From Hyphomicrobium sulfonivorans (GTDB lineage: Bacteria > Pseudomonadota > Alphaproteobacteria > Rhizobiales > Hyphomicrobiaceae), in contig NZ_PZPO01000006.1 in assembly GCF_013306565.1 (NCBI RefSeq), positions 62,001 through 126,000 on the forward strand: a stretch of 64,000 bases of DNA, written 5' to 3'. The translations under genes were made by a program, and so were the position numbers. Below the pieces are notes generated by a model. The model was given only the letters and a program-made list of their open reading frames with translations. It searched no databases and was not told where the DNA came from. This document shows, in pieces, positions 9,032-17,606 of this stretch; positions within the stretch are counted from its first letter, which is position 1, and every line of letters starts with the position of its first letter.

Positions 9032-9174
9032 GCGCGCGCACGCTGGCGCCGGCAAACGGCCGTCTGTTCCAGCCTGGGATTACTAGGCTTGCACCCAAAT
9101 ATAAATTCGGCCGATCCCGCGATGAGCGGGGCCGGCCGATTTTTTGAACTGGATGGGTCGTGCGGGCCAAGCCG

Positions 9175-9618
9175 TCAGGCGGCTGCCAGATTGGGGTGGG
9201 CATCGTCAGGCAGCAGCGCCCGCGCGCCGAATGGCACGATGTTGCCGTTGAGTGCCTCGTTCAGCGCCAGCAGAAACCGCTGCGGGTTGAACCCGCGCTT
9301 GCTGTTGAGGCGCATGTTGGCGGCGATGGCAATCGACGGCGCCATCAGCGTGTAGCCGTTCTGCAGCATCATACGGTGCAGGCGGCGGGCGCCAAACACG
9401 GCCACCAGGTGCCGGAAGCGCAGAAATGCGGCCAGCGCCTGCTGTGGATCGGCACGCAGACGGCGTTGCAGGGTCGCTCGGGCAGCGTCTAGATCAGTGT
9501 CGGTGGCGCCGTTGAGCAGCACCAGCCCGTGGCCCGATTCGATCAGTGAGCGCATCGCTGCGGCGAGATCCGCCGCATTCGAAGCTGGCACGTCGCTGAG
9601 ATCGAAGGTCGTCGCCAT
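9175..9618 (-). CDS. Hypothetical protein
   Basis: 147 residues, Ala/Leu/Arg-rich and apparently cytosolic, with no signal peptide or membrane span. The frame is clean from an ATG at 9618, and the sequence looks like a compact globular protein (LRFRHLVAVFGARRLHRMML, GFNPQRFLLALNEALNGNIVPFG). I do not recognise a family. It stands alone between intergenic regions. Confidence 0.6.
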   Translation of the reverse strand: MATTFDLSDVPASNAADLAAAMRSLIESGHGLVLLNGATDTDLDAARATLQRRLRADPQQALAAFLRFRHLVAVFGARRLHRMMLQNGYTLMAPSIAIAANMRLNSKRGFNPQRFLLALNEALNGNIVPFGARALLPDDAHPNLAAA

Positions 9619-10042
9619 TGGTTCGGCTCCGGTGGTTGTACGCGTCGCCGCGCTTGCGGAGACGTAGGTTACTGTTTTGATCCGCCACCCCCAGATGGGC
9701 CAGCGCCGGAGTTATGCCCCCGGCCCTTGGCGGATGTGCGGTACGCTTGTGTTCGTATGCGGCAGATTTTTGTCAGCTTACGGAGGCAGAATGTCCCACA
9801 CGCGCCATGTGGGGCTGTTACCTGTGAAACTGTGGCCGCATGGCCACGATGTTGGGCCACACAGTGCCAAATATGACGCCAGAATCGCCTCGCTACCGAA
9901 ATCGCCTAGATTCTAGTCACGGTACCGCCGCGGCGCTTCGCTGATGGCAAAGCAGCGCTGGGAGCCGTATTCAGATGCGGTTCAGGCCCCGTTGGTTAAT
10001 TTCGGGCCTTGAGAGCCAACGATTGTGACGGTGAGGACGACC
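9619..10042. other. Intergenic region, nothing recognised
   Basis: About 420 bp between two divergently placed small genes. The frames crossing it are short, Arg/Pro-rich and unlike neighbouring genes. No RNA gene, repeat or operator could be recognised. Confidence 0.4.
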
Positions 10043-10324
10043 ATGCAACGGAAGTTATGGATGTTCGGGTTTGCGCCGGCCGCCACGCTGATATTCGGGC
10101 TCACCGCCGCTGCGCTGCCAGCATCCGCCAACTGCGACTGGTACGTGAAGACCTCGCTGGAACAGCAGCAGCGCAATCTGAAGCAGCGATGCGAGCTGTC
10201 GGGTGCGGAATGGTCGGGCGACAAGGCTGCCCACGCAGCATGGTGCGCATCGGTCAGCCCCGATACATCGCGCGCGACGGCCCAGAAGCGCGAGGCTGCA
10301 CTGGCGGCCTGCGCCGCCAAGTAA
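10043..10324 (+). CDS. Small secreted protein, unknown
   Basis: 93 residues. A signal peptide (MQRKLWMFGFAPAATLIFGLTAAALPASA) is followed by a short mature domain of about 64 residues with four Cys (NCDWY, QRCEL, AAWCAS, LAACAAK), suggesting two disulfides in the periplasm. GTGAGGA lies about 9 nt before the chosen ATG; an in-frame GTG six codons upstream is possible. No family recognised. It lies upstream of tolQ but separated by 290 bp. Confidence 0.65.
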   Translation: MQRKLWMFGFAPAATLIFGLTAAALPASANCDWYVKTSLEQQQRNLKQRCELSGAEWSGDKAAHAAWCASVSPDTSRATAQKREAALAACAAK

Positions 10325-10614
10325 CCTACGTGCAGACCGATCTCCGCGTCGGATTTCGCCGCCGCGGCAGAATAGGCGTGGATTGCGGTGTGTTCAGATG
10401 GCGCCGGGGCATCGGCAACGGGGCCGTGCTTGTAGTATGGGCATCGCATTGAGTCGCGGAACCGCGCCCCCGTTTGGACATATTGCGAGGCAACATGCCC
10501 GATTGGGGATTTGGGTGAAGCACGTCTAACCTTGGAACGGTTGCGCGCCAAAGGCGGCTCCGGACCACCTTCGGCCGCCATGTTCCCAGAGCCATCCTCG
10601 CCACGGATAAACAG

Positions 10615-11331
10615 ATGAATCCCACCGATCTTGCCCAGGAAGCCATCGGTCCGCCGACGGCGCACGGCTTTTCGTTCCTGGAACTGTTCCTGCAGGCCCA
10701 CATCGTCGTGCAGCTCGTCATGGTCGGGCTGGTCATCGCCTCGATCTGGTCTTGGGCAATCGTCATCGAGAAGTTCTTCGCGTTCCGCAAGGCACGCGCC
10801 GAGTCCGATCGGTTCGAGCACATGTTCTGGTCCGGCCAGTCGCTTGATGAGCTCTATTCGGCTCTGTCGCGCACCAAGCCAATCACCACCGCGGCGCTGT
10901 TCGTTGCCGCGATGCGCGAGTGGAAGCGCTCGGTTGAAGGCAACATCCGCGCCATGGGCGGCATCCAGTTGCGCGTCGAGAAGGTGATGGACGTCACCAT
11001 CAGCCGCGAGATGGAGCGTCTGGACCGCAGGTTGCTGTTCCTTGCCACCGTGGGCGCGATCGCGCCGTTCGTCGGACTGTTCGGTACCGTCTGGGGCATC
11101 ATGACCAGCTTCCAGGCCATCGCCGTTTCCAAAAATACCAATCTAGCTGTCGTTGCGCCGGGTATCGCCGAAGCGCTGTTCGCCACCGCGCTGGGCCTGC
11201 TGGCAGCTATTCCGGCCGTTATTTTCTACAACAAGTTCTCCGCCGACAGCGCGCAGATCAGTCAGCGGCTCGAGTCGTTTGCCGACGAGTTCTCTGCCAT
11301 CGTATCGCGCCAGATTGACGTTAGAAGTTGA
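10615..11331 (+). CDS. tolQ: Tol-Pal system proton channel subunit TolQ
   Basis: 238 residues with three membrane spans of the MotA/TolQ/ExbB family: about residues 27-47, then the pair near 140-160 (LFLATVGAIAPFVGLFGTVWGI) and 175-200 (VAPGIAEALFATALGLLAAIPAVIFY). With TolR it forms the inner-membrane proton-driven motor that energises TolA for outer-membrane constriction at division. First gene of the tolQRAB run. The ybgC thioesterase gene that often precedes tolQ is not present in this window. Confidence 0.95.
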   Translation: MNPTDLAQEAIGPPTAHGFSFLELFLQAHIVVQLVMVGLVIASIWSWAIVIEKFFAFRKARAESDRFEHMFWSGQSLDELYSALSRTKPITTAALFVAAMREWKRSVEGNIRAMGGIQLRVEKVMDVTISREMERLDRRLLFLATVGAIAPFVGLFGTVWGIMTSFQAIAVSKNTNLAVVAPGIAEALFATALGLLAAIPAVIFYNKFSADSAQISQRLESFADEFSAIVSRQIDVRS

Positions 11332-11375
11332 GACTGTGCGCCATCGGCGGCAGCAAGACGGAGATCCGATGATCC

Positions 11376-11825
11376 ATGGGCGCTAGCGTCAGGATGAACA
11401 ACGGAGGCGGTGGCAAACGCCGCCGCCGTGGGCGCCATGCTCCGATGGCCGAGATCAACGTCACGCCGTTCGTCGACGTGATGCTGGTGCTGCTGATCAT
11501 CTTCATGGTCGCTGCACCGATGCTGCAGGTGGGCGTGCCTATCGAGCTGCCGCAGGCCAAGGGCAAGCAGCTTGAATCCAACAAGGAACCGCTGGCCATC
11601 AGCGTCAAGGCGGACGGCAGCGTCTACATCGGCGAGACCGCAGTCGACCTTGAGGAAATCGCGCCGAAGCTGAAGGCAATCGCCAAGAACGGCTACGACG
11701 AGCAGATTTTCGTGCGCGGCGACAAGGGCGTTTCCTACGGCACCGTGATGCGGGTGATGGGGCGCATCAGCGCCGGCGGATTCCGCAAGGTGTCGCTCGT
11801 AACCGAAGTGGAGGATGGGGGCTGA
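11376..11825 (+). CDS. tolR: Tol-Pal system protein TolR
   Basis: 149 residues: basic N-terminus (KRRRRGRHA), one membrane helix with the essential Asp in NVTPFVDVMLVLLIIFMVAAP, then a periplasmic ExbD/TolR domain. The Asp carries protons through the TolQ channel. It follows tolQ by 44 nt. An upstream in-frame ATG choice is unlikely to change more than a few residues. Confidence 0.94.
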   Translation: MGASVRMNNGGGGKRRRRGRHAPMAEINVTPFVDVMLVLLIIFMVAAPMLQVGVPIELPQAKGKQLESNKEPLAISVKADGSVYIGETAVDLEEIAPKLKAIAKNGYDEQIFVRGDKGVSYGTVMRVMGRISAGGFRKVSLVTEVEDGG

Positions 11826-11990
11826 TGCGGTGACCGTGAAACTCGCGCTCCGCTGCGTCGAAACCGATTGTGTCTTTCGCGACGCTCACATGCGCGATTT
11901 TCGAACGCCCGGATCTCCGGTTGAGGGATCTGAGTTTGCTTCGTTTTCCGGCGATAAACGCTGGCGAGCTTTAGTATTGGGACGCTAGCC

Positions 11991-13070
11991 GTGTACCGCG
12001 GTCTCTTCACCTCGTTTGCAGGCCACGCGATGCTGCTGGCATACGCGCTGTTTTCGTTCAAACAGGCGCCGCTTGATCTGCCGACCGTGATTCCGATTGA
12101 GGCGACGATTGTCACGCCATCGGAAATCACACGCCTGAAGCAGGGCGATCCGCAGTCCAAGCAACTCGAAGCGAAGGCGAAGGAAGAACCCGAGCCTCAA
12201 ATCTCAAAGAAAGAGGCCGAGAAGCCAAAGCCGGTGACGGCGCCGCCGCCGGCTGCCGAACCGCCACCGCCGCCGCCTCCGCCGGAGCCCGAGCCTCCGC
12301 AGAAAACCGAAACACCGCCGCCGCCGAAGTCGGATCCGATCGCCGAGAAGCTGGCGGCTGCACCGCCGCCTGAGCCCACGCCGCCTGAGCCTGAACCGGG
12401 GCCAACGCCGGACGAAAAGAAGCTGCTCGAGGAAAAGATCGAGCAGGAACGTAAGGCGGAAGAGGCGAAGAAACAGGCCGAAGAAAAGCGTAAGGCCGAA
12501 GCCAAAAAGAAAGCTGAAGCCAAGAAAAAGGCCGAGGCGAAGAAGAAAGAGGACGAGCGTAAGCGCAAGCTGGCCGAGGAAAAGCGCAAGGCCGCGGAGA
12601 AGAACAAGTTCGACGCCGACAAGATTGCCGCGCTGCTGGACAAGACGCCGGACAAACGCGGTGCGCCGCAGTCTTCGACGCCGCCGACGAAGCCAACCGA
12701 CTATACCGGTCCAACCGCTGGTGAGCGGCAGGGCAACGACACCGTTTTGTCCGCACGCGAGCAGGACTTGCTGCTGTCGATGATCAATCGCCAGCTTGAG
12801 CCGTGCGCGCGTCTGCCAGGCGGTGGTGGCGGTCCGGACACGCCGATCGTCAACGTGCGCTTCCAGCTCAATCAGGACGGTTCGTTGAACGGCGAACCGG
12901 TGGTGCTGGGGCGGCAGAACACGCCGCTGTTTGCCATCGCCGCCGATGCGTCCGTCCGGGCCGTCAAACAATGCGCGCCATTCCAGCTTCCGCCGGACAA
13001 ATATGGCGCTTGGAGCACTGTAACCTGGGCCTTTGATTGGCCGGTCATCCTCGGTCTTGTGCAGCGATAG
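11991..13070 (+). CDS. tolA: Tol-Pal system protein TolA (TonB-family)
   Basis: 359 residues from a GTG. An N-terminal membrane helix (about 5-22) is followed by a Pro/Glu-rich stretch near 62-135, a long Lys/Ala/Glu helix near 138-205 that spans the periplasm, and a C-terminal domain (from about 245) with the TonB-like ending AVKQCAPFQLPPDKYGAWSTVTWAFD. Function by family: it links TolQR to Pal/TolB. The 165-nt gap after tolR contains no gene. The low-complexity middle produces many spurious frames on the other strand. Confidence 0.9.
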   Translation: MYRGLFTSFAGHAMLLAYALFSFKQAPLDLPTVIPIEATIVTPSEITRLKQGDPQSKQLEAKAKEEPEPQISKKEAEKPKPVTAPPPAAEPPPPPPPPEPEPPQKTETPPPPKSDPIAEKLAAAPPPEPTPPEPEPGPTPDEKKLLEEKIEQERKAEEAKKQAEEKRKAEAKKKAEAKKKAEAKKKEDERKRKLAEEKRKAAEKNKFDADKIAALLDKTPDKRGAPQSSTPPTKPTDYTGPTAGERQGNDTVLSAREQDLLLSMINRQLEPCARLPGGGGGPDTPIVNVRFQLNQDGSLNGEPVVLGRQNTPLFAIAADASVRAVKQCAPFQLPPDKYGAWSTVTWAFDWPVILGLVQR

Positions 13071-13087
13071 CAATGCGCGAGGGCCTG

Positions 13088-13191
13088 GAGCATTTTCCGA
13101 CGAAGTGGAGATCGGTTCGTCGAAAGAAAAAGCGACCAATCAAAAAACTAGAGCGTGGGATCTGATTCTATCGGATCGCAAAACGCCCTAG
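13088..13191. repeat. Dispersed intergenic repeat, family A, copy 1
   Basis: A 104-bp element starting GAGCATTTTCCGACGAAGTGG and ending with the inner palindrome TCTATCGGATCGCAAAACGC. A second 104-bp copy with the same start and end is at 34953-35056. This copy separates tolA from tolB. It belongs to the type of short palindromic repeats common in Hyphomicrobiales intergenic DNA. Confidence 0.85.
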
Positions 13192-13232
13192 TTTGATGCT
13201 AAGCAACCCTCAGCGACAAAGGGTTCGACGAC

Positions 13233-14729
13233 ATGCAAAACGCGAAGCAGACGGTTGCAGCGGGTGGACGCGGAAATTCCGTGCGGCACGTATGGGCAAG
13301 ATGGGGGGCATTGGCGTTTCTGATGGCCGGAGTGCTGTCGACGCCGGTATTCGCGCAGCGCCCTGACGATAGCTACAAGGGCCCTGCGGCCGGTGGTGGT
13401 TTCGACAGCCAGCTCCAGCAGATGCAAGCCCCGCCGCCGCAAATGGGTGGCGGTGGTGGCGGAGGACTTTCGGGCGGTACTTCCGGCGGAGGCGGTCTGC
13501 AGGGACGTCAGACGCAGGGCACGATCGCACCGATTCCGATCGCGATTCCGTTTTTCCTTGGGCCCGATCCAAAGCTGGCGGCGGACGTCGCCGAGGTTGT
13601 GACCGCCGACCTGGGCGGTTCCGGTCTGTTCGATCCGCTCGATCGCGCGTCGTTCCTGGAGCAGGTGCGGGACGTCAACGCCGCGCCCCGCTTTGGCGAT
13701 TGGCGCGCCATTCGTGCCGACGCACTGGTTGTGGGCGATGTCGCGCGTGGCCCCGATGGCAGAATCATCGCGCAGTTCCGGCTATGGGATGTGACCACGG
13801 GCAAGCAGTTGGCTGGACAGCGATTTGCAACCGCGCCGCAGAACTGGCGCCGTGTCGGCCACATCATCGCCGACCAGGTTTACAAGCAACTCACCGGTGA
13901 ATCGGGCTACTTCGATTCGCGCGTGGTTTACGTCGATGAAACCGGCCCCAAAGATCGCCGCGTGAAGCGTCTAGCGATCATGGATCAGGATGGCCACAAC
14001 GTGCGCCTGCTGACCAAGGGTAACGAACTGGTGCTGACGCCGCGCTTCAGCCCGACGAATCAGGAAATCACCTTCATGTCCTACACGAGCGGACAGCCGC
14101 GGGTGTTCCTGATGAATCTGGAAACAGGACAGCGCGAAGTCGTTGGCGACTTCCCGGGTATGACGTTTGCGCCGCGATTCTCCCCCGATGGGCAGCGCAT
14201 CGTGATGAGTCTGCAGTCGGACGGCAACTCAGCGATCTTCGAGATGGATCTGCGCAGTCGGCAGCGGCGTCAGCTCACGCCCGGCACCTCGATTGATACC
14301 GGGCCAAGCTACTCGCCCGATGGCCGGCAGATCGTGTTCGAGACCGATCGCGAAGGGACTCAGCAAATTTATGTAATGAATTCTGATGGTTCGGGTGCCC
14401 ACCGGATCAGTCGCGGTGAGGGGCGCTATTCAACCCCGGTGTGGTCACCGCGCGGCGACTACATCGCCTTCACCAAGCAGTATGGCGGCCGTTTCCTTAT
14501 CGGCGTCATGCGCCCGGATGGTACCGGCGAGCGAGTTTTGACCGAGGGCTACCACAACGAAGGGCCGACCTGGGCGCCGAATGGCAGAGTTCTGATGTTC
14601 TTCAGAGAATCGCAGGGCGCTAATGGCGGAGCGCGAATCTTCTCGGTCGATTTGACCGGCTATAACGAGCGAATAATCCGTACGCCATCTTTCGCGTCTG
14701 ATCCGGCCTGGTCACCGCTCCTGAATTGA
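13233..14729 (+). CDS. tolB: Tol-Pal system beta-propeller protein TolB
   Basis: 498 residues. After an export signal (…[19 protein letters not shown]), a Gly-rich linker at about residues 68-98 precedes the canonical TolB N-domain ([23 protein letters not shown]…). The C-terminal six-bladed propeller has repeated [46 protein letters not shown] and [13 protein letters not shown] blades. TolB is periplasmic and binds Pal. The Gly-rich insert makes it longer than the E. coli protein (about 430). Confidence 0.95.
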   Translation: MQNAKQTVAAGGRGNSVRHVWARWGALAFLMAGVLSTPVFAQRPDDSYKGPAAGGGFDSQLQQMQAPPPQMGGGGGGGLSGGTSGGGGLQGRQTQGTIAPIPIAIPFFLGPDPKLAADVAEVVTADLGGSGLFDPLDRASFLEQVRDVNAAPRFGDWRAIRADALVVGDVARGPDGRIIAQFRLWDVTTGKQLAGQRFATAPQNWRRVGHIIADQVYKQLTGESGYFDSRVVYVDETGPKDRRVKRLAIMDQDGHNVRLLTKGNELVLTPRFSPTNQEITFMSYTSGQPRVFLMNLETGQREVVGDFPGMTFAPRFSPDGQRIVMSLQSDGNSAIFEMDLRSRQRRQLTPGTSIDTGPSYSPDGRQIVFETDREGTQQIYVMNSDGSGAHRISRGEGRYSTPVWSPRGDYIAFTKQYGGRFLIGVMRPDGTGERVLTEGYHNEGPTWAPNGRVLMFFRESQGANGGARIFSVDLTGYNERIIRTPSFASDPAWSPLLN

Positions 14730-15000
14730 TACGCCATTTAACTTGGTGTTAACCATTTCAGATGCTGTATTATGCACAAGTGCTCCGAGATTCGTTTGGC
14801 GTTTTTCATATGCAAGAACAACGACTTGCGAATGTCGGGGTAGTGCTGCGCGTGCCGTTTAAAAAGGTGTGAAATGGAGTTGCATTTTCGCATCTACGTG
14901 GTTGGAAAACAGAGGGATAATCGCCTCTGTTCTTGATCAAGACGAGCCGCGCCAGTACGCCAATATATGGCTAGTGCCGATAAAGCATCAGGAGATTACC

Positions 15001-15132
15001 ATGCAGGTGAAGGGGCTGATCGTTTTGTCAGCAGTGGTTGCGGCCATTGCGCTAAGTGCTTGCCGCCGTGAAGAACCGGTGCCGTTGAAGCTGGGCGCCG
15101 AACTACCTGTTGCCACGCAGCCCGCTCGCTAA
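15001..15132 (+). CDS. Micro-lipoprotein, copy 1 of 3
   Basis: A 43-residue lipoprotein precursor, MQVKGLIVLSAVVAAIALSA then Cys. The lipobox is LSAC, and the mature peptide begins CRREEPVPLKLGAE. It shares CRREEPVPLKLGA with the next two genes but differs in the tail (LPVATQPAR). A well-placed AGGAGA lies before the ATG. The role is unknown; the lipidated mature part is only about 24 residues. It lies between tolB and pal, so membership of the envelope block is inferred by position. Confidence 0.85.
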   Translation: MQVKGLIVLSAVVAAIALSACRREEPVPLKLGAELPVATQPAR

Positions 15133-15172
15133 GAGCCGGGGCAAGGCCAGGACAACATTAGGAGAAAAAGCT

Positions 15173-15298
15173 ATGAAGAGTGCACTCGTACTCGCCGCCG
15201 TCGTTGCTGCTGTTGCTCTGGGCGCTTGCCGTCGTGAAGAGCCTGTTCCGCTGAAGCTCGGCGCCACGGACCTGATCACCACCGAAGTTGCTCGCTAA
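15173..15298 (+). CDS. Micro-lipoprotein, copy 2 of 3
   Basis: 41 residues with signal MKSALVLAAVVAAVALGA, lipobox LGAC and mature start CRREEPVPLKLGATDL. TTAGGAGAAA precedes the ATG by about 7 nt. From residue 8 on, the protein is almost the same as copy 3, and the DNA differences between them in the mature part are synonymous (for example CGT/CGC, CCT/CCG, GCC/GCT, ACC/ACG), which indicates selection on the peptide. The 40-nt spacer from copy 1 has no terminator, so an operon is likely. Confidence 0.88.
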   Translation: MKSALVLAAVVAAVALGACRREEPVPLKLGATDLITTEVAR

Positions 15299-15356
15299 GC
15301 ATTCCGCTTAGTGAGTGGGGACAATTAGCCTACTTACCTTTTTAGGAGATACGACG

Positions 15357-15482
15357 ATGAAGGGGGCCATCCTTGTTGCGGCCGTTGCTGCTGCTGTTGC
15401 TCTGGGCGCTTGCCGCCGTGAAGAGCCGGTTCCGCTGAAGCTCGGCGCTACGGACCTGATCACGACCGAAGTTGCTCGCTAA
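15357..15482 (+). CDS. Micro-lipoprotein, copy 3 of 3
   Basis: 41 residues, MKGAILVAAVAAAVALGA then Cys, with the same mature sequence as copy 2 (CRREEPVPLKLGA, then TDLITTEVAR). TTTAGGAGATACGACG precedes the ATG. It ends the array and is followed within 20 nt by a hairpin terminator. I do not recognise the family; it is too small to be an enzyme, and may be a structural or stress-response envelope peptide like entericidins (analogy only). Confidence 0.88.
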   Translation: MKGAILVAAVAAAVALGACRREEPVPLKLGATDLITTEVAR

Positions 15483-15493
15483 TTTGTGAGCTA

Positions 15494-15525
15494 ACTTCCT
15501 CTCAGGTTTCCTGAGGGCGATTTTT
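15494..15525 (+). terminator. Terminator after the micro-lipoprotein array
   Basis: Short hairpin CTCAGG-TTT-CCTGAG followed by GGCGATTTTT. It closes the three-gene array. It is immediately followed by a second, longer hairpin at 15526. Confidence 0.7.
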
Positions 15526-15567
15526 AAGGCCGAGGCTAGCGTGCAGAACGCTGGCCTCGGCCTTGTC
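15526..15567. terminator. Long hairpin, second terminator-like structure
   Basis: A 16-bp stem: AAGGCCGAGGCTAGCG at 15526-15541 and CGCTGGCCTCGGCCTT at 15549-15564, one mismatch, 7-nt loop. TTTTTAA lies on its left side and TCGTTTCT on its right, so it may serve both strands or back up the preceding terminator. Confidence 0.65.
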
Positions 15568-16768
15568 GTTTCTGGCGTCGTGTCCGGGTCATCGCCGTCT
15601 GTGAACGGGTGGCGAGAGTGGTAGTCGGCTCTCGGGTCGGTTCGTGCGCCCTGATGATTGGCTTTGGCAACAAGCCGATGAAGCCTGTGCGGCGGTCAAG
15701 TATTTGCGGGTGTTTTGATTCTCGCCGCCGACTGCGTGAATAGGCTCGCGTCGCCGGTGCTTTCGTCTCGAGCTGCAAACTGCGCGAATAGTGCCTCGAT
15801 GCTTTCGCCTCCACCTGCGGACGGTGCGAACATCGCCTCGGCGCTTTTGGTTCCGGCTGTGGGGCCGCCCGGAATGTTCTCAGCAGTTGGCTAAGATGCT
15901 TCGTTTGATTCCATCTGCTTTGATCCCACCGGTGAGGTGGGAAGGTGTCGTGGAGCAGGCGCTTTGGTGCAGCGTTCTCGGCTCGGATGTCCGGAATGTC
16001 ATCGGGCTGGGGTGAGCATAGCTGTTTGATGGGTGGCGTGTTCGGCGACGACTCGGTGTCTGGTTATCGATGGCCGGTGGTCTGTGGCTTGCGCTGAGCG
16101 CGAGCCTTTGGACTAACCGCTGACGGTCCGATGATTGTCGGAGGTGCCACCAAGCGCCTATCGGAACAACGAAAAAACGGTGCCAGACGTGCGCCAGCTT
16201 CCGGATTGCCGACGCCGTGTTGGGGGAACAGTAGTCTGCGATAAGCGGCTCGGCCAGCACTTGCTGTTTTTAGGCACTGCCGGCGTGGAGGCGGTCACTG
16301 ACGGCGCTACGAGCGGGTCTTTTGGCTTCCGTTGTCTGATTCTCGGTCGGCGGCCGGTCCGGAAGCAAACTCACCGATTCCATTCAGTCGGCCTAGCAAG
16401 TGTCGGTGACACCTCGGCAGTACGTTTAGAATGGGATGCCCATCCATTCGATACGCTCGCAACCGACGCCGGATGTGCCCGCAACGTACATCTCCCGAAC
16501 GCCCGCCGCTTCCCGGTTAGCCCCACGTTATTTCCCGCGTGTGGTAACCCATGTGTGCAAACCGGACACACCGGGGCCTTTGGTCGCCGCGCGCGAAGAC
16601 TGCCCACCGATTATTTTGTTGCATACGGACCTTCGCCGGACGAATCGGAGCAAGGTTTCGGAAATTGCTGGGTGGCCACAATTTGGTACGGCCAATGGGG
16701 TAGCCCATGCAGAGGGAAACAGTCGCCCGCTTGCGGAGTTGTTATGCGGGCTGACGAAAGGGATTTTC
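15568..16768. other. 1.2-kb stretch without a supported gene
   Basis: Unusually long gap inside the tol-pal cluster. Frames in it are Arg/Ser/His-rich with poor composition and no motif. It includes a degenerate tandem repeat at 15731-15862. The long frame continuing into pal from 16436 lacks coding character upstream of the Pal signal peptide. It may be a decayed gene, a long leader for pal, or an untyped RNA. Confidence 0.5.
15731..15862. repeat. Degenerate tandem repeat, three units of 42-48 bp
   Basis: Units start at about 15731 (ACTGCGTGAATAG), 15779 (ACTGCGCGAATAG) and 15821 (ACGGTGCGAACAT). Each continues with a CTCG block, GCTTT and a C/T-rich TC-AGCTGC-like end. Units 2 and 3 are 42 bp, unit 1 about 48 bp. 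Divergence is high, and the units are contiguous rather than spaced. Confidence 0.55.
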
Positions 16769-17278
16769 ATGGCGTCGACAACTTGGTTCGCTCGTGGGAC
16801 GCGCCTGCTCGCCGTCGTTCTTTTGGGAGCGTTGGCTGCCGGCTGCGCCAACAATGAGAACCAGCCCAATTCGCAGTTAACCGGCCGTGATGGTTCGGTC
16901 GCGCCGGGCACGCATCGCGACTTCTCGGTGAATGTGGGTGATATCGTTTACTTCACAACCGACAGCACGGATCTTACGCCGGAGGCTGTTGCAACCTTGC
17001 AGAAGCAGGCGCAGTGGCTGCAGCATTATCCGCAGTACACGGTGACGATTGAAGGCCACGCGGACGAGCGCGGTACGCGTGAATACAACATTGCGCTGGG
17101 CGCACGCCGTGCCACTACGGTGCGCAACTTCCTGGCGCAGAACGGCATCAACGGCGCACGTATCCGCACCATCTCTTACGGTAAGGAACGCCCGGTTGCG
17201 GTCTGTAACGACATCTCGTGCTGGTCGCAGAATCGCCGCGCGCAGACGGTGCTGAACTCGCGCACCGCCGGAAACTGA
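16769..17278 (+). CDS. pal: Peptidoglycan-associated lipoprotein Pal
   Basis: 169 residues. Lipoprotein signal …LLGALAAGC with lipidated Cys26, then an OmpA-like peptidoglycan-binding domain: VYFTTDSTDLTPEA, VTIEGHADERGTREYNIALGARRA with the Asp and Arg that bind diaminopimelate, and ISYGKERPVAVCNDISCWSQNRRAQTV. It anchors the outer membrane to peptidoglycan and binds TolA/TolB. The start at 16769 is chosen for the signal peptide and for GAAAGGGA upstream. Confidence 0.95.
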   Translation: MASTTWFARGTRLLAVVLLGALAAGCANNENQPNSQLTGRDGSVAPGTHRDFSVNVGDIVYFTTDSTDLTPEAVATLQKQAQWLQHYPQYTVTIEGHADERGTREYNIALGARRATTVRNFLAQNGINGARIRTISYGKERPVAVCNDISCWSQNRRAQTVLNSRTAGN

Positions 17279-17351
17279 TTCCGCAGTCATTGCTCCAAGC
17301 TTGGCGATGACGGCAGCGGCAGCGTGAAGAGATTGTCGGCAGCAAATATGC

Positions 17352-17382
17352 AAACACCTCGGGGCAACCCGGGGTGTTTTTG
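17352..17382 (+). terminator. Terminator after pal
   Basis: A 12-bp stem (AAACACCTCGGG / CCCGGGGTGTTT, one T-G pair) closed by a GCAA tetraloop and followed by TTTTTG. Textbook form. It separates pal from the next, Pal-like gene. Confidence 0.9.
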
Positions 17383-17606
17383 TATCTGCGGTCCAGCATC
17401 GCGAAGCGCATAGAGCGCTCGCGTGATCATGCCGACTGCAACGATTTTGTAAGATGACAGCGCGGCCAAGATGCTCCCGATGCGCAAATCTGTTGCGTGC
17501 GTGCCGCACATCCACAGCAGCGTGTGGCATGGGCAAATACGGCAAAGAATCGCCGCAAACGCTGGGCAATGATCAGCGTGATTTCAGCGGTTTGTCCGTG
17601 GGTGGA

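Noticed and set aside
10326-10823. Minus-strand frame at the place expected for ybgC upstream of tolQ
   Set aside because: Wrong strand, overlaps tolQ, and shows no hotdog-thioesterase motif; ybgC is simply not seen here.
12204-13139. A long minus-strand frame opposite tolA
   Set aside because: Low-complexity Arg/Leu/Gly runs produced by the Pro/Lys-rich tolA sequence; no start site or family.
15731-15862. Possible CRISPR array
   Set aside because: Units are contiguous, degenerate and only three; no spacers and no cas genes.
16436-16768. Longer Pal beginning at 16436
   Set aside because: The extension would bury the lipoprotein signal peptide; the ribosome-binding site and lipobox fit 16769.
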